Assembly: GCF_947507565.1 (NCBI RefSeq)
Contig: NC_089175.1
Span: 744,001 to 808,000 of the forward strand
Source: Oscarella lobularis
Lineage: Eukaryota; Porifera; Homoscleromorpha; Homosclerophorida; Oscarellidae
Direction of reading: 5' to 3'
Length of the DNA stretch: 64,000 nucleotides
Positions within the stretch are counted from its first letter, which is position 1, and each line of letters starts with the position of its first letter. Below are positions 32,299-44,496 of this stretch, one piece after another. The notes under the pieces are model-generated. The model made no database searches and was not told the origin of the DNA. It saw only the letters and a list, made by a program, of their open reading frames with translations. Made by a program: the position numbers and the translations under genes.

Positions 32299-35200
32299 CT
32301 AAATGATGATAAATAAAAGCGAGAAAAAAACAACGTTGTACACGTCTTACCTCGTGGTTCAGACGTACTCGGAATAAGGAACTGGCAAGGATCGCTGCTC
32401 GGACCGACGGTCGTTTGTCCGCAATCGGCGCGACTTTCAGCTTCCATAGTTACCGTGTACCACTGGTCGAAGTCAATCGTAGACTCATCGACCTCCAAGG
32501 TATCTGATCCACCGACCGATTGTCCGACGTACTTGGTATCACTAAAGACTTGCCCAATGCCCGTTTCGTTTCCTTTGAACAAATTGACACGGTATCCTTG
32601 TCGTTCACCACGCCAGTCCGGCATAGAAACGTCCGTGTAATTTAATCGAATCGCCTTCACTTTGTCTTGATTTCCCTGAAGAGCTTCGCAAGTGTGAATC
32701 ACAGCCGAAGACAGGGGAGCTGGAACAAACGACATTAAATAGCATACTCAATTGTCATTTGAGCACATGCACACCTGCTGCGCAAGTTGAAACGTTTCGA
32801 GTTCCAAATGCACCCGCTCCTCGACCAGAGTGCGCTCGAATACGCACGGTATAGCGATGATAAGGCTCGAGACCGAAGAATTCCGCTTCACCAGTCACGT
32901 TCGTCGTTTTGTATACGTGACCTTGATCAGACGATATGTTTGCTTCCACTCGAAATAGAATTCCATTAGGCTCGACTGTCCACGAGAGTTTCACCCACGT
33001 CGAATTCTTGCCGACCACGGCAATGTTTGGTTTATCAGGTACTTAAAAGAATTCGATATTTGAATAAATGAAATAATTACTTATTGCGAGACAAACCTCC
33101 TTCTCCAGTTCTGTTTTTTCCAGAAGCGAAAGGGCCTTCCGCATCGACGCTACACGTTTCTGCCGCGATTTCTACGTGATATACGGTGTACGGCGTTAGT
33201 TCAGTAAGCAGCGCTTCGTGATCTCCAGCGTCAAAGTCTGTTTTAGACAGTTTGCTATCGGGACTGTTGAGCGGCCAGTACCGCGCGACGAAGCCGCACA
33301 AGACGCCGTTCAAGTCAGATTCCAAAGGCGAAATCCAACTCAGAAGAAGCGTCGAACTTTCGTTTGTTTGGCTAACAGTGAAATTTCGCGGCGCGGACGA
33401 CGGAGCTAATAATCATTATATTACAATCACAAAATGAGAAGAAACGTCGAAAACTACGCTTACCAGATGGAGGCGTCTGAAAATATTGAGGATCGGAGAC
33501 GTCTCCGAGCGATCCGTCCACGTAACCGGCAACCAGCGTGGCCGAGAAAAGCGTATACGGCATCAATCCTTCAACACCTTCACTCGTCTCATTGGCATTG
33601 ATAACTCGTCTAATGAACGGAATAGATCCGTCTATTCGAACAGTGAGTGTATAGTTCAGCAGATTCGGGTGTAACGGTCGTTCCCAATTCAAAGTCACCG
33701 ACGTCGACGTGAGATCCCAATGAGTGACGTTGCGCGGTGTCCTATCATCAGGATCTACAAATTTCGTGAACATTAGGATCGGCTTGCTGCCGGCTCCCTC
33801 TCCTGATATCGTCTTTGCTCGAATAATGACGGAATACTGTGCCGGATGTTCGAGTCCTTCTACTTCTTGAAATCGTGCCGTTGGATTGTTCTGGTGAATG
33901 ATTGTGAATATTTTTGGCGTTCCTGTTGCGTTGGCCCACTGCGTGGTGATCTCGTACTCGGTGATAATGCCGTTGGGTTTCTTCGGCGGAGACCACGAGA
34001 CGAGTAGACTCGCTCGTCTCGTCGCATCGACCTGAACGGCATCAGGTGGACCCGGCTCTAAAAACCCAATCAAATCATAAATAATAAACCTCGTTATTAG
34101 TTCCTACTTCCTTGATTGGTGCGGATGACAAGTAAGTCTGACGTAGGACCTCGGTGATCGTAGAGAATGTTGAAGGCTCGCATGGACAACTGATATTCCG
34201 TGTATCCCGTCAAATCGGCGACTCTCCATCGAAAGAATCGACAATCCGGCACGCCGAGTTCGTCCGGACGCAGATCCACGTCTTTTGTCCATCCCGTTGC
34301 CGTTTCAGTAATACGATACGAATAAGCGATCCGACCGTTGGGTGATCTAGGCGGTTCCCATTCGAGAAGGACGGACGATGCGCCGACGTTGGGAATTCGA
34401 AACGATCCAAGCGGACCAGGAGCTGCGTGACAGAAAAAAAATAATAATCGTACATTCATCTTCTATACACGTACTTCCTTCGAGTGTATAGGCAAATGTG
34501 ACGGAACTTGCATTACCACCTTCGGCCTTCACTTCAATCCGATAGTAAGTGTACGGAGACAAACGATCGAGTACGTAAGACTCATCTCTCGTCGTCGCGT
34601 TTAGCTTCTTTCCTTCCTGATCATCTGCGCTGTAGACTATTACGTAGGGCGAGATTTTGCCAGCGGACGGAGCTAGCCACGACACTGAGATGCTTTCCGG
34701 TGTACCTGACCTTGCTGTCAGTCCTCGTGGAGCTCCAGGAACTGAAAAAAAAACATTCAAATAATGCAAAGCAATACGAATTATTTACTAACTTTGCTTC
34801 AGAGTCACGACGTGAGCGAGAGCGGTCTGCTCGCCTAGTCCCTGCGACGTTCGTGCTCGCATGTAGATCGAATAGTTCGTTCCTTCCGTAAGGTTTGTTA
34901 TGATGATGTTACTTTCGTCTTTTTGAGCCGTCAAGTTGGCAACCGAGACCAACGACGCCAAATCACGTCGACGACGATTTGACGATGTAAAGACAAAAAT
35001 GCGATAGTCCAAAATATCCCCGCGAGGTTCCGACGGTGCCGTCCAGCTCAGAGAGATCGCCGTTGAGCTCACAGGATCAGCCCGTCCCAATGAAGGAGGA
35101 CCAGGAACTACACGAAGAAATACCGATCGTATCTTTAGAATTTAAAATATTCTTTACCGTCTTCGCTGGTTCGCACTATGAGATCGTCGCTGACCGGTCC

Positions 35201-38200
35201 GAGGCCCTTGTTTGTTCTACCGCTCACTTTGACGATATAAAACGTGTACGGTAAAAGACCGCTAAGCGTAGCCGACGTCTCCGTTCCGCGCACCGTTACT
35301 GTTTTCTCAGCTTCGCCGCCCTTCTGAGCGACGTACGTGACGACGTAGTCGCGAAGAATACCGTTGCGACTACCACTAGGTATCGCTTCCCAAGAAATCC
35401 GTACGCTGCTTTTTGTGGCGTGAGCCAGAGAAACGTTTGCTGGTGGCTCATCGGGAACTGTGAACAAATGGCAAATTCAGAAATATTAGATATTTGCTTT
35501 TTTTACCGTCTTCCGGAGTGGTGAAATCGTAGGGGTCTGACGGTGGCCCGAAGCCAATCGCCGTTGCAGCGCTAACTCGTATTCGATACTTTCGTCCAGA
35601 GAACAGATTTTTCACTGATGCGTTCGTCTGCGGTGCGACGGTGGCGATTTCGGCTTGTGCCAAAACCCACTGACCTAAACTGTCTTCGATCTCGACCGCT
35701 ACTTTGTAGTTCGTGATTTTGCCGTTCTGTTCAAACAGATTAGGTGGCTTCCATAAGAAAAGAGCTTCTTTATTAGGCAGAGTCGTGACCGCAATATCAA
35801 TAGGACTCCCGTCCGGACCTACACAAAAAATAACCGACAGTTTGTACAAGTAATTCCCTTCTAAATGAACTTACTGTCTTCTTGCGTCTTTGCCTCGTCA
35901 GCTGCACTCAAGCCAGAGTTATCTCCGTCAAACGCTTCAATTTGGACTCGATAATTAGTCACGGGCTTTAAATTTTCGACCTCTACTTCATGTTGCGATC
36001 CGTCAACGCTCACTTCCAAACAAGTGACACATTCTTCTGTTATTAAATCTTTTCGGCAGGCAATCACAAGAAATCTCGTCGGAGAGCCGCCTAGAGACCA
36101 CTTTACTCTCATCGTTCTGCTGGCTGGTGTCAAGCTTTCGAGTGTGGGAGATATTCCCGCTTTCTTTGGTAGAGGATTTTTTTTCTCCCACGGTGTGGAT
36201 GTCAATCCAGATCGGCTATTCGCCCGAATCGTTAGGTAGAAAGTGTTGCTATTCAAAAGCGTCTCCAATCCTTGAAGCCCAGACGTGAACGTTTTCAAAA
36301 CGCACACACCGTCGGTAGCGCAATAGCAAGACTCGTCACGATCAAGACATTGAGACTAGACAAAAACCAAAGATGACTTACAGACGTCCAAATTTTAGAT
36401 GCTGCATACCTGAATTTGCGACGTAATTGTACCGCGTCCTTCGCTCGTCGTCGAACTCTTTGTCTTTGAGATGGTCCACTCGATCGTTTCAATTCCGCTC
36501 TCTTTGTCCATTGCCCTCAGTTCGAGAGTGAACACCGATCCAGTTCGACCTTCCGAGCAAAGATCTAAATCTCTGATAGGACTCTGCTCGCGTTTCCACA
36601 AGATGACGTCGGTGATCGACGGCGGAGTGAAGTCTGTGTAAACCAAAGCCGAACTAAACGCATGGTGCCCAAAAATATCTTTGGCCGTCATCTCGACTTC
36701 GTAAGTTTCGCCCGATTCAAAGGGCTTCGGATGACGATAGACCCAATTCTGTTCCAGAGCCGTGAAATTCTGAGATGCGATCAGCCGCTTGTAGGTAGCG
36801 TTCTTCTGATAAAGCGACAGTCCGAAAGACATGATTCCCGAGTTATTGAACGTTTGGATGCCGGAAAACGACAGTGGCGGCGTGACGACGTCGTATCCAA
36901 ACTGAGGTCGTTCAATAGGAAATAACAGTGACGGACTTTTCTTGATGTACGTGTTGTAGAAATGGTTTTCCCAGCTAACACTGAGATCTTGTCGACGTTG
37001 ATCCGTTTGCCAGTTTTTGTATTTGGCCGATGCGAACTGAAGCTTGTGACGAGTCGATAAAGCAACCGAGGAACCTTCCACTGTGTCTACCAAGATAAGA
37101 CTTCGAACGATTGAGGTATGGGAACCGTGAGCGACCGTCAATTCAAGCAGATTCATTCCCGATAACGGATGAATGAAAATGGGATAACGAACGGGTTGAT
37201 GATCGATTCGGTGAGACTGACTAAATCGAGGCATCACGAGGAAGCTGTCTCGACGCACGAGAATATAGACTTTCCACGAATACGTTAGTGGACACGTGAA
37301 GAAGCACGTCCAACCGTTCCAATACACGCTGACGTGATCTCGAAGAGCGCTGTCGCCGGACAGTACCGTTGCGCTGACGTGAAGGCGAGCTGGCGGTCGC
37401 GATGGTAGAGCCACGTCGTTGCACTGATTTGGCCATCTTCGAGGAGGATCGAGGCAGTTAAAAGGAGTGTTGTCAATTGTTTCTATAGAAATAAAACTGT
37501 TCAATTTTTGCAATTGTCACTACGACTCGTACCGAGACATTCGGTGATATTTGCGAATGGCTTTTGTGATAGAATGCACGTGTCGCACTTCTGTCCATCG
37601 GCGCCGTCGCGGCACAAACATTGGCCCGTTGTCAGGTTACAATTTTCGCTCACCGAACCCGGTAAATAACATTCGCAAACTGAAAACACTTCAACTTAGC
37701 TGCGTGTAACGATAAGAGACACTTTACCTCTAGTTGTCCGCGCTTTGACAACGGGAGTAAGTGGACCTCCTCCCGCACCCGTGAATGCCTGCATCCACAC
37801 TGAATACTCAACAAAAGACTCCAAGTTTGACAAAGTGTAATTCTACTAAGCGAGTTAGATTACGATTAGTTGAGAATAAGTCGTACCGTAGAACTTGGAG
37901 ATGCAGTCACATTTTGGACATCACTTGGCACTGCGGGCCCGCTCTCTCTTTGATAGTAAATGACGTACTTCTCCAACAGTCCGTTGATCAGAGTACACAG
38001 CAGTTCAATCCAAGATACTAGAAGCTTCTTTCTTCCAACGGTTCCAACAACGGACAAATTCCGAGGAACGCCAGTTGGTCCTTATCGATTAGAACATAAG
38101 TATTAGTAATAACAAATCTGAGTTCGCCTTACTGTCTTGTGCTGTCAAAACGATATTTGGATTCCAATCGCTGTAGTACTTTCTTCCTCCTGGTCCGTCT

Positions 38201-41200
38201 TGAGATACAGCGAAAACAAAAATGTCGTACCACGAGTAACTAGAAAACAAGTCTTAAGAGCATCAAGGAGAGGAGGTAATTGAAGATTAGAACCTTGTCA
38301 AGTTGGTTATCACAAACTCAGTTCTGTTTTTCAAAAAATACCCTTTGTGATGATAATCGCAGCCACACGTCATTTGAATATGTGCTTCTTCGTGGCTAAA
38401 ACTGTTATAGTAGCCGTTGGAAGAACATTGGTATTGAACGTCTATTCCCATAAACAATCCGTTGACATCCCTTGGAGGCGGGTTAGACCAAGTCACTTTG
38501 AGACCAGCCAGATCATCAATGCTTGAACTCGAACTGACGTTCTGGATAGAAAGAATTACCGGACTTGCAGGACGAGCTACAGAACAAGTCAACTCCAATT
38601 TAAAATGAGATTGACATAAATTATTTATTTACAAACCCGGGTAAGTTCTTGCAGAAAGAATTGCAGAGAAAGGACCCGGACTAATGCTAGTATAGGCTCG
38701 AACTTTGACGTCATAAACTACGTACTCTTCCAAGCCAGATAGAGTCAAAGAAGTAACGCTTCCGCTGACATTGACAGAATGCTGATCGGTATCGAATTCA
38801 TCTCCTACGTAGTTAATCTCATAAGCAGTGATCTTAACTCCATTCAAATCGGCGACAGAGAGAGTTGCCCAACGAACGATAAGATAAGCCGGACTCGCGT
38901 AGTCACGGTACCGAGAAACTGACAACAGACGCGGTGCTGCTATAGGAACTACAAGAAGGTCAATCATAAAAGAACAAAGCAAATGTGAATTATCTATCTA
39001 ACCGCCATCTTCCGTCCGAACTCTCAGAGGAGGATCCGGTCCTTCCGGACTCAAACCTTCACTGGTAGCCGCATCCATTGTGATCGTGTAGTAGGTATAA
39101 GGACGAAGACCTGTAAGCGTTGCGTTGTGCGCATCGATGTCGTCGACGTCGTATCGTCTTCGCAGCGACTCCCCATCCGCACGATAATATATGTTGTAGC
39201 CAGAAACGTTGAAATTATTCAAAGGAGACCATTCTACCAGAATGGCAATAGAAGATAAGACGGTCGCCGTAATATTTTGAAAAACTAAATAGAATTCTCT
39301 GATTGCGGTCAAATAAAAAACCGGTTGTGGCAATCGTACCAAGACATTCGCTTATATCTGCGAATGGTTTTTGCGATAGAATGCACGTGTCACAATGTTG
39401 CCTTTCAGCGCCGTAGCGGCACGAACATTGGCCCGTCGTCAGGTTACAATTTTCGCTCACCGAACCCGGTAAATAACATTCGCAAACTGAAAACACTTTA
39501 ACTTAGCCGCGTGTAGCAGTAAAGAGACGCTTTACCTTCAGTTGTCCGCGCTCTGACAATGGGAGTAAGAGGACCTCCTCCCGCACCTGTGAATGCTTGC
39601 ATCCACACTGAATACTCGCCAAAAGACTCCAAGTTTGACAAAGTGTACATCTACAGAGCGAGTTAGATTACGATTAGTTGAGAATTAGTCGTACCGTAGA
39701 ACGTGGAGATGCAGTCACATTTTGGACATCACTTGGCGCTGCTGGACCGGTCTCTCTTCGATAGTAAATAACGTACTTTTCCAACACTCCGTTGATCCGA
39801 GTACACAGCATTTCGGTCCAAGTTAGTAGAAGCTCCGGTCTTCCAATGATTCCAACAACGGACAAATTTACTGGGGCGCCAGTTGGTCCTTATTCATTAA
39901 AACATAAATATCGGTTATTGTAAATCTGAGTTCGCCTTACTGTCTTCTGCTGTCAAGACAATCGTTGGATTCCAATCACTGTAGTATCGTCTTCCTCCTC
40001 GTCCATCTTGAGATACCGCGTGAACAATAACGTCGTACCATGAGTAACTAGAAAACAAGTCCTAAGAGCATCAAAGAGAGGAGGTAATTAAAGATTAGAA
40101 CCTTGTCAAGTTGGTTATCACAAACTCAGTTCCGTTTTTCAAAAAATCCATTTCGTAATGATAATCGCAGTCACACATCATTTGAATATGTGCTTCTTCG
40201 TAACTGCTGAAAAGGTTACTTCTGAAGTAGCCGTGGGAAGAACAATGAAATTCAATATTTATTCCCACAAACAATCCATTGAAATCCCTTGGAGGAGGAT
40301 TAGACCAGGTCACTTTGAGACCAGCCAGACCGTCAATGCTTGAACTCGAACTGACGTTCTGGATAGAAAGAATTACCGGACTTGCAGGACGAGCTAGAAC
40401 ATCTCAATCGAATTTCGATAGAAAAAAAGACATTTCTTACAAACCTCCGTAAGTTCTTGCAGAAAGAATTGCAGAGAAAGGACCCGGACCAACGCTAGTA
40501 TAGGCTCGAATTTTGACGTCATAAACTACGTACTCCTCCAGGCCAGATAGAGTCAAAGAAGTAACGATTCCGCTGGCATGGACAGAATGAGGATCGGTAT
40601 CGAATTCATCTCCTACGTAGTTAATCTCATAAGCAGTGATCACTCCATTCCGATCCGCGACAGAGAGAGTTTCCCAACGAACGATAAGATAAGCTGGACT
40701 CGCGTAGTTACGGTACCGAGAAACTGACAACAGACGCGGTGCTTTAGGAACTACGAGAAGGTCAATCATAAAAGAACAAAGCAAATATGAATTATCTATC
40801 TGACCGTCCTCTTCCGTCCGAACTCTCAGAGGAGGATCCGGTCCTTCCGGACTCAAACCTTCTTCGGTAGCCGCATCCATTGTGATCGTGTAGTAGGTAT
40901 AAGGACGAAGACCTGTCAGCGTTGCGTTGTGCGCATCGATGTCGTCAACGTCGTATTGTCTTCGCAGCGACTCTCCATCTGCACGATAATATATGTTGTA
41001 ACCGTTCAAAATACCCAAAATGCCGGAGTCGCCAGAAATGGACCACGTCACCAGAACGGCAGTAGAAGATAAGACGGTGGCCGTAATATTTTGAGGCGAA
41101 AAGTCGGGTGCTAAAATAGAATCTTCTGATTACGGTCAAATACATAGAAAGAGAGAATAACGCTTACGAGCATCATCCGTTCGGAATTTCACCGTTTCGT

Positions 41201-43812
41201 TGCTTGGAGGCCCTTCTCCCTCCGTATTGATTACAAACACTCGTACGTCGTATTCGCGATGCGGGAGCAGATTCGTGAAATTCAACCGCGTTCCATTGTC
41301 GCCGACGTGATTGATAAAAGTCCTATTATTCGCCTCGTCTTTAAGTTCGACTTTATAGTCGGTCAGAATCCCATTGATCCCGTCGGGATCCGGCTCGTCC
41401 CATTCGATCACGGCGAACGTCAGACCAACGAGAAGCACTCTGACGATTCGAGCAGGCGTTGAAGGACCTGACAAAAAAAAATGATTCGTCTATGCACGGA
41501 AAACGAACATTGGTCTACACGTACGTGACGGTTTCGTTCTGACGATCACTGTCTTGGAGAAACTACTCCATTCGACGTTTTCTAATCTCGTTACTTTGAT
41601 TGCTACAGAGAACGCGTAACGTCTGAATGGCTTTAGATTTTCTATTGTTGTCTCAAGCGTGCTTCCGTTGGCAAGAAAGATGCTTCCATTTGAAAATATG
41701 CCGTCTATTGAACTATAGACAACATTATATCCGTCGAGAAAGTCGTCACGTGGTCGTTTCAAAGGAAGATCCCAGGTCACATAGACGGAAAACGGGCTTA
41801 CGACAACAGCAGTTACGTTGATTGGAGGAAAACGAACTAGATAATTAAGGAGTCATTCTTACTCATTACAAAAACGCCGTTCTTACTCCCGTCTGTTCGC
41901 TTTCGAACGACTTCCGTAAAAGGCCCACCACCGGCGCCTGTAAATGCTTGCATCCACACTGAGTACTCGGTGAAGGACTCCAAGTTCAAGAGAGTGTACT
42001 TCTGTAAAAGTAACAAGGTTGTAACAAAAATATAGCATTCCAGATTATTCATACATTTGACGAAGGAGAAATCGAGATTGAGACGCTCGAAGACATGTTT
42101 TCCCGTTGATAATAAATCACGTACTTCTGCAAAAGGCCATTAACCTGGGTACACGGCAATTCATCCCACGTAATGAACAGCCCCTCTCTTCCATATGATG
42201 CAGCAACAAATAGGTTTTGAGGAGCGCTACTGGGCCCTATCAAAAAAACAAAATATGTAATATAAACTTGACTGTTACCACTACTCACGGTCTTCGGCGG
42301 TTAAAACAATATGATAATTGTCATAATAGTCACTCTTCATCAGTGATCCGCCTGGCTCAGTTGTTGTTACTACAAGCACTATAACGTCATACCACGAGTA
42401 GCTAAACAACGAGTAACAAATAGGATCAAAGTAAAGAGACGCGTTATAACCTTGTCAAGTCATTGAACACAAACCCTCTTCTATTTTCCACGAATTCCAT
42501 ACCGACGGCATAGTTACAAGTGCACCTAATTAGAGTGTGAGTAGTCCAATCCTGAGAAGAAGAACAATAGTAGTTGACTTCAAATCCAACAAGCAGGCCA
42601 TTGACGTCCCTTGGAGAAAGAACCCAAGTCAATTTGAGACTAGCCAGACCATCATCTATGCTGGAATTTAAAGTAAGGTTTTGAATGGATACCAATGGAG
42701 ATTCAGGCGGTGCTAAGAAAGTTCTCTAATGATCGCTTGTTTCTCAGGCCATTTACTGTACTAACCTGCATACGTTCTAACAGACTGAACCAAAGAGAAA
42801 GAGCTGGGACCGACGTGGGTGAAAGCCCGGATTCTGACGTCATAAATTACGTACTCTTCCAGTTCAGTCAGGTTTAATGACAGAACGTCTCCGCTCACGT
42901 TAGCTGTATGAAGATCCGTATCAAACTCTGCTCCAACGTAGTAAATTTCATAAAGAATGATAATTCCGTTACGATCTTCCGCAGGAGGAGGATCCCACTC
43001 AACATGAAGTTTGCTCAGACCGCAGTTTAGTTCCACGTTAAAACAAGGATCAATAGGGGTGACTGTTAAATTAGTTGGCGGTTGACTAGGCACTGTGAAA
43101 AAACAATACGCATAAAATGTAAAAGAAAGAAACACTCTAACCGTCTTCGTCAGTGGTCACGCTTATTGGCGAACTTTCTGGACCAATAGCCACGGTAAAA
43201 GCACTGATGCTGACGCTGTAACGAGTAAACGCATTTAATCCGGTAAGAGTAAGTGAGAGCATTTCACCGGGAACCAGCTGTGAACGATTAGTCATGCCTG
43301 TAGCATACACAACCGTGTAGTACACAATGATGCCATTGCGATGGCTATTGGGAGGCGGGTCCCATGATACGTACAAACTAGTCGAATTCAAGACAAGAAC
43401 AGAGACATTCTGAGGAGGAGAAGTCGGAGCTAGAGAGAAAAACGCGTTGAGACCCTATTTAGATTAGAACCGGCCGTCACCACCTCGTTCCGCAGGCATT
43501 GTCCAAGGCGGCGAACTTTCACCGAACAACGTTGTTTCAATTGTCGTCGGCACACTTTCAGTCGTCGTTGAGACATTGGAACTCCGCGAAGCCGTCGACC
43601 AGAGCAACAAGACCAAAACGACGCGCAGATCCCTGCGTCCTGCAAAAACGATGTTCTGCGCGTGTCCGGTTTCTAGTCACGTGTAGCTACGTATGCATGA
43701 CGCATTTTCTACTTCTCGAGCTTCGTTTCCGCGCTGTCCTCGCCACCAGTATGCGGAAATAGGACCTTCGCGTGTTCTCACCTTCGATGATGAATCCGAT
43801 CTTCTTGGCCAT
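32033..43812 (-). CDS. Gene D: FN3-rich single-pass receptor lacking the kinase domain
   Basis: 36 exons (5' to 3'): 43782-43812, 43484-43639, 43142-43429, 42766-43092, 42451-42712, 42289-42401, 42055-42236, 41887-42001, 41525-41836, 41168-41467, 40805-41110, 40445-40750, 40102-40393, 39941-40047, 39695-39888, 39536-39650, 39340-39486, 39003-39284, 38637-38948, 38294-38576, 38133-38239, 37887-38080, 37728-37842, 37533-37679, 36410-37482, 35875-36355, 35507-35818, 35158-35457, 34793-35107, 34475-34741, 34108-34422, 33464-34057, 33097-33405, 32775-33041, 32351-32719, 32033-32298. The protein has 3,286 aa: MAKKIGFIIEG start, signal peptide, 24 FN3 domains including two types (near 41.2-41.8 kb) not found in A or B, two EGF units, the large exon, TM helix and a short tail like that of B. 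Its 3' end is B-like and its middle E-like, so it is a recombinant copy. Confidence 0.82.
36410..37482 (-). other. Large unrecognised ectodomain exon (gene D)
   Basis: Counterpart of 18070-19145, one codon shorter (MPRF for MPPRF). It is joined in phase 0 to the Cys-rich FN3 exon 35875-36355. Confidence 0.75.
37533..37679 (-). other. Laminin-type EGF-like exon 2 of gene D
   Basis: Eight cysteines, CRDGADGQKC type, immediately before the large exon, as in B and E. Confidence 0.84.
39340..39486 (-). other. Laminin-type EGF-like exon 1 of gene D
   Basis: All eight cysteines are kept, but the central loop has diverged (CSCRYGAERQHC). Confidence 0.82.
43142..43429 (-). other. Hybrid FN3 exon in gene D (FN3-1 start joined to FN3-3)
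   Basis: The acceptor and first bases (ctctctag, CTCCGACT) are those of the FN3-1 exon of A, B and E; the rest is FN3-3. FN3-1 and FN3-2 are gone. The join lies in a short CTCC-rich match and keeps the frame. Confidence 0.75.
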
Positions 43813-44496
43813 GACTTGATTCGCACGACGTACAGTAGAACGCGTCACGGTAGCCAGACGTTTAGTCAAGCTCCCTTAATTTCACTTTAGTTGTTTCACT
43901 TCAGTTGCTCGTTCCTAATTGCAGTCGAGACCATGCAGCGCGGCGGCTCATGCACCAGAGATGAAACGCGACGGCTGTATAGGCGCGGGTACTAAGTGCT
44001 TTCTGCAAATATGCGCAGTATATAGCCAAGAGCAGGATCGAAACCCTACCTAAGTGACCGCGCGGTTGATTGGGGGGCGGTAACGTCGCCTCTCTAATTG
44101 AATATATGTGGCTAAAATAAAATAACTAATAGGCCAAACAACGCTGCTATAAAATCACAGCGTTCGAGCCAAAGCTCTTTCCCGCGAGGAGAATTAACCG
44201 TGCCACATTCACGACGCTCGTTTACCGTAATTAAGTAAGTTCGCTACAGCGGCGTTTACGACACACCAGGCTATTCTTAGGAGCGCAGACACGAGACGGG
44301 TAGCATGCAGGTCTTGCAGTTGCCACTAACTGTAACATTCACTATCTAAAATTACAACCATTTAGGACAAAAAATGAACTCCAACGATCCGTAGTGTAGC
44401 AGTTTACTGCCAAAGCTAATGGCTACCAGTGGTAGTGCATGCCTATGCCTAATGCATGATTTGTTGTATGCGCGTGCACTGAAAGGGTTGCTGTGC
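43813..44496. other. Spacer between genes D and E
   Basis: No gene seen. Bases 43813-44203 match the upstream spacer of C; after gaattaaccgtgcc the sequence changes to the 3' flank of E, which carries the choppy gtagtgcctac-type segment common to all 3' flanks. Confidence 0.6.
43821..43860 (-). promoter_or_regulatory. Conserved block upstream of gene D
   Basis: Forward reading tcgcacgacgtacagtagaa then cgcgtcacggtag, directly 5' of the ATG at 43812. Shared with the other receptor genes. Confidence 0.4.
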
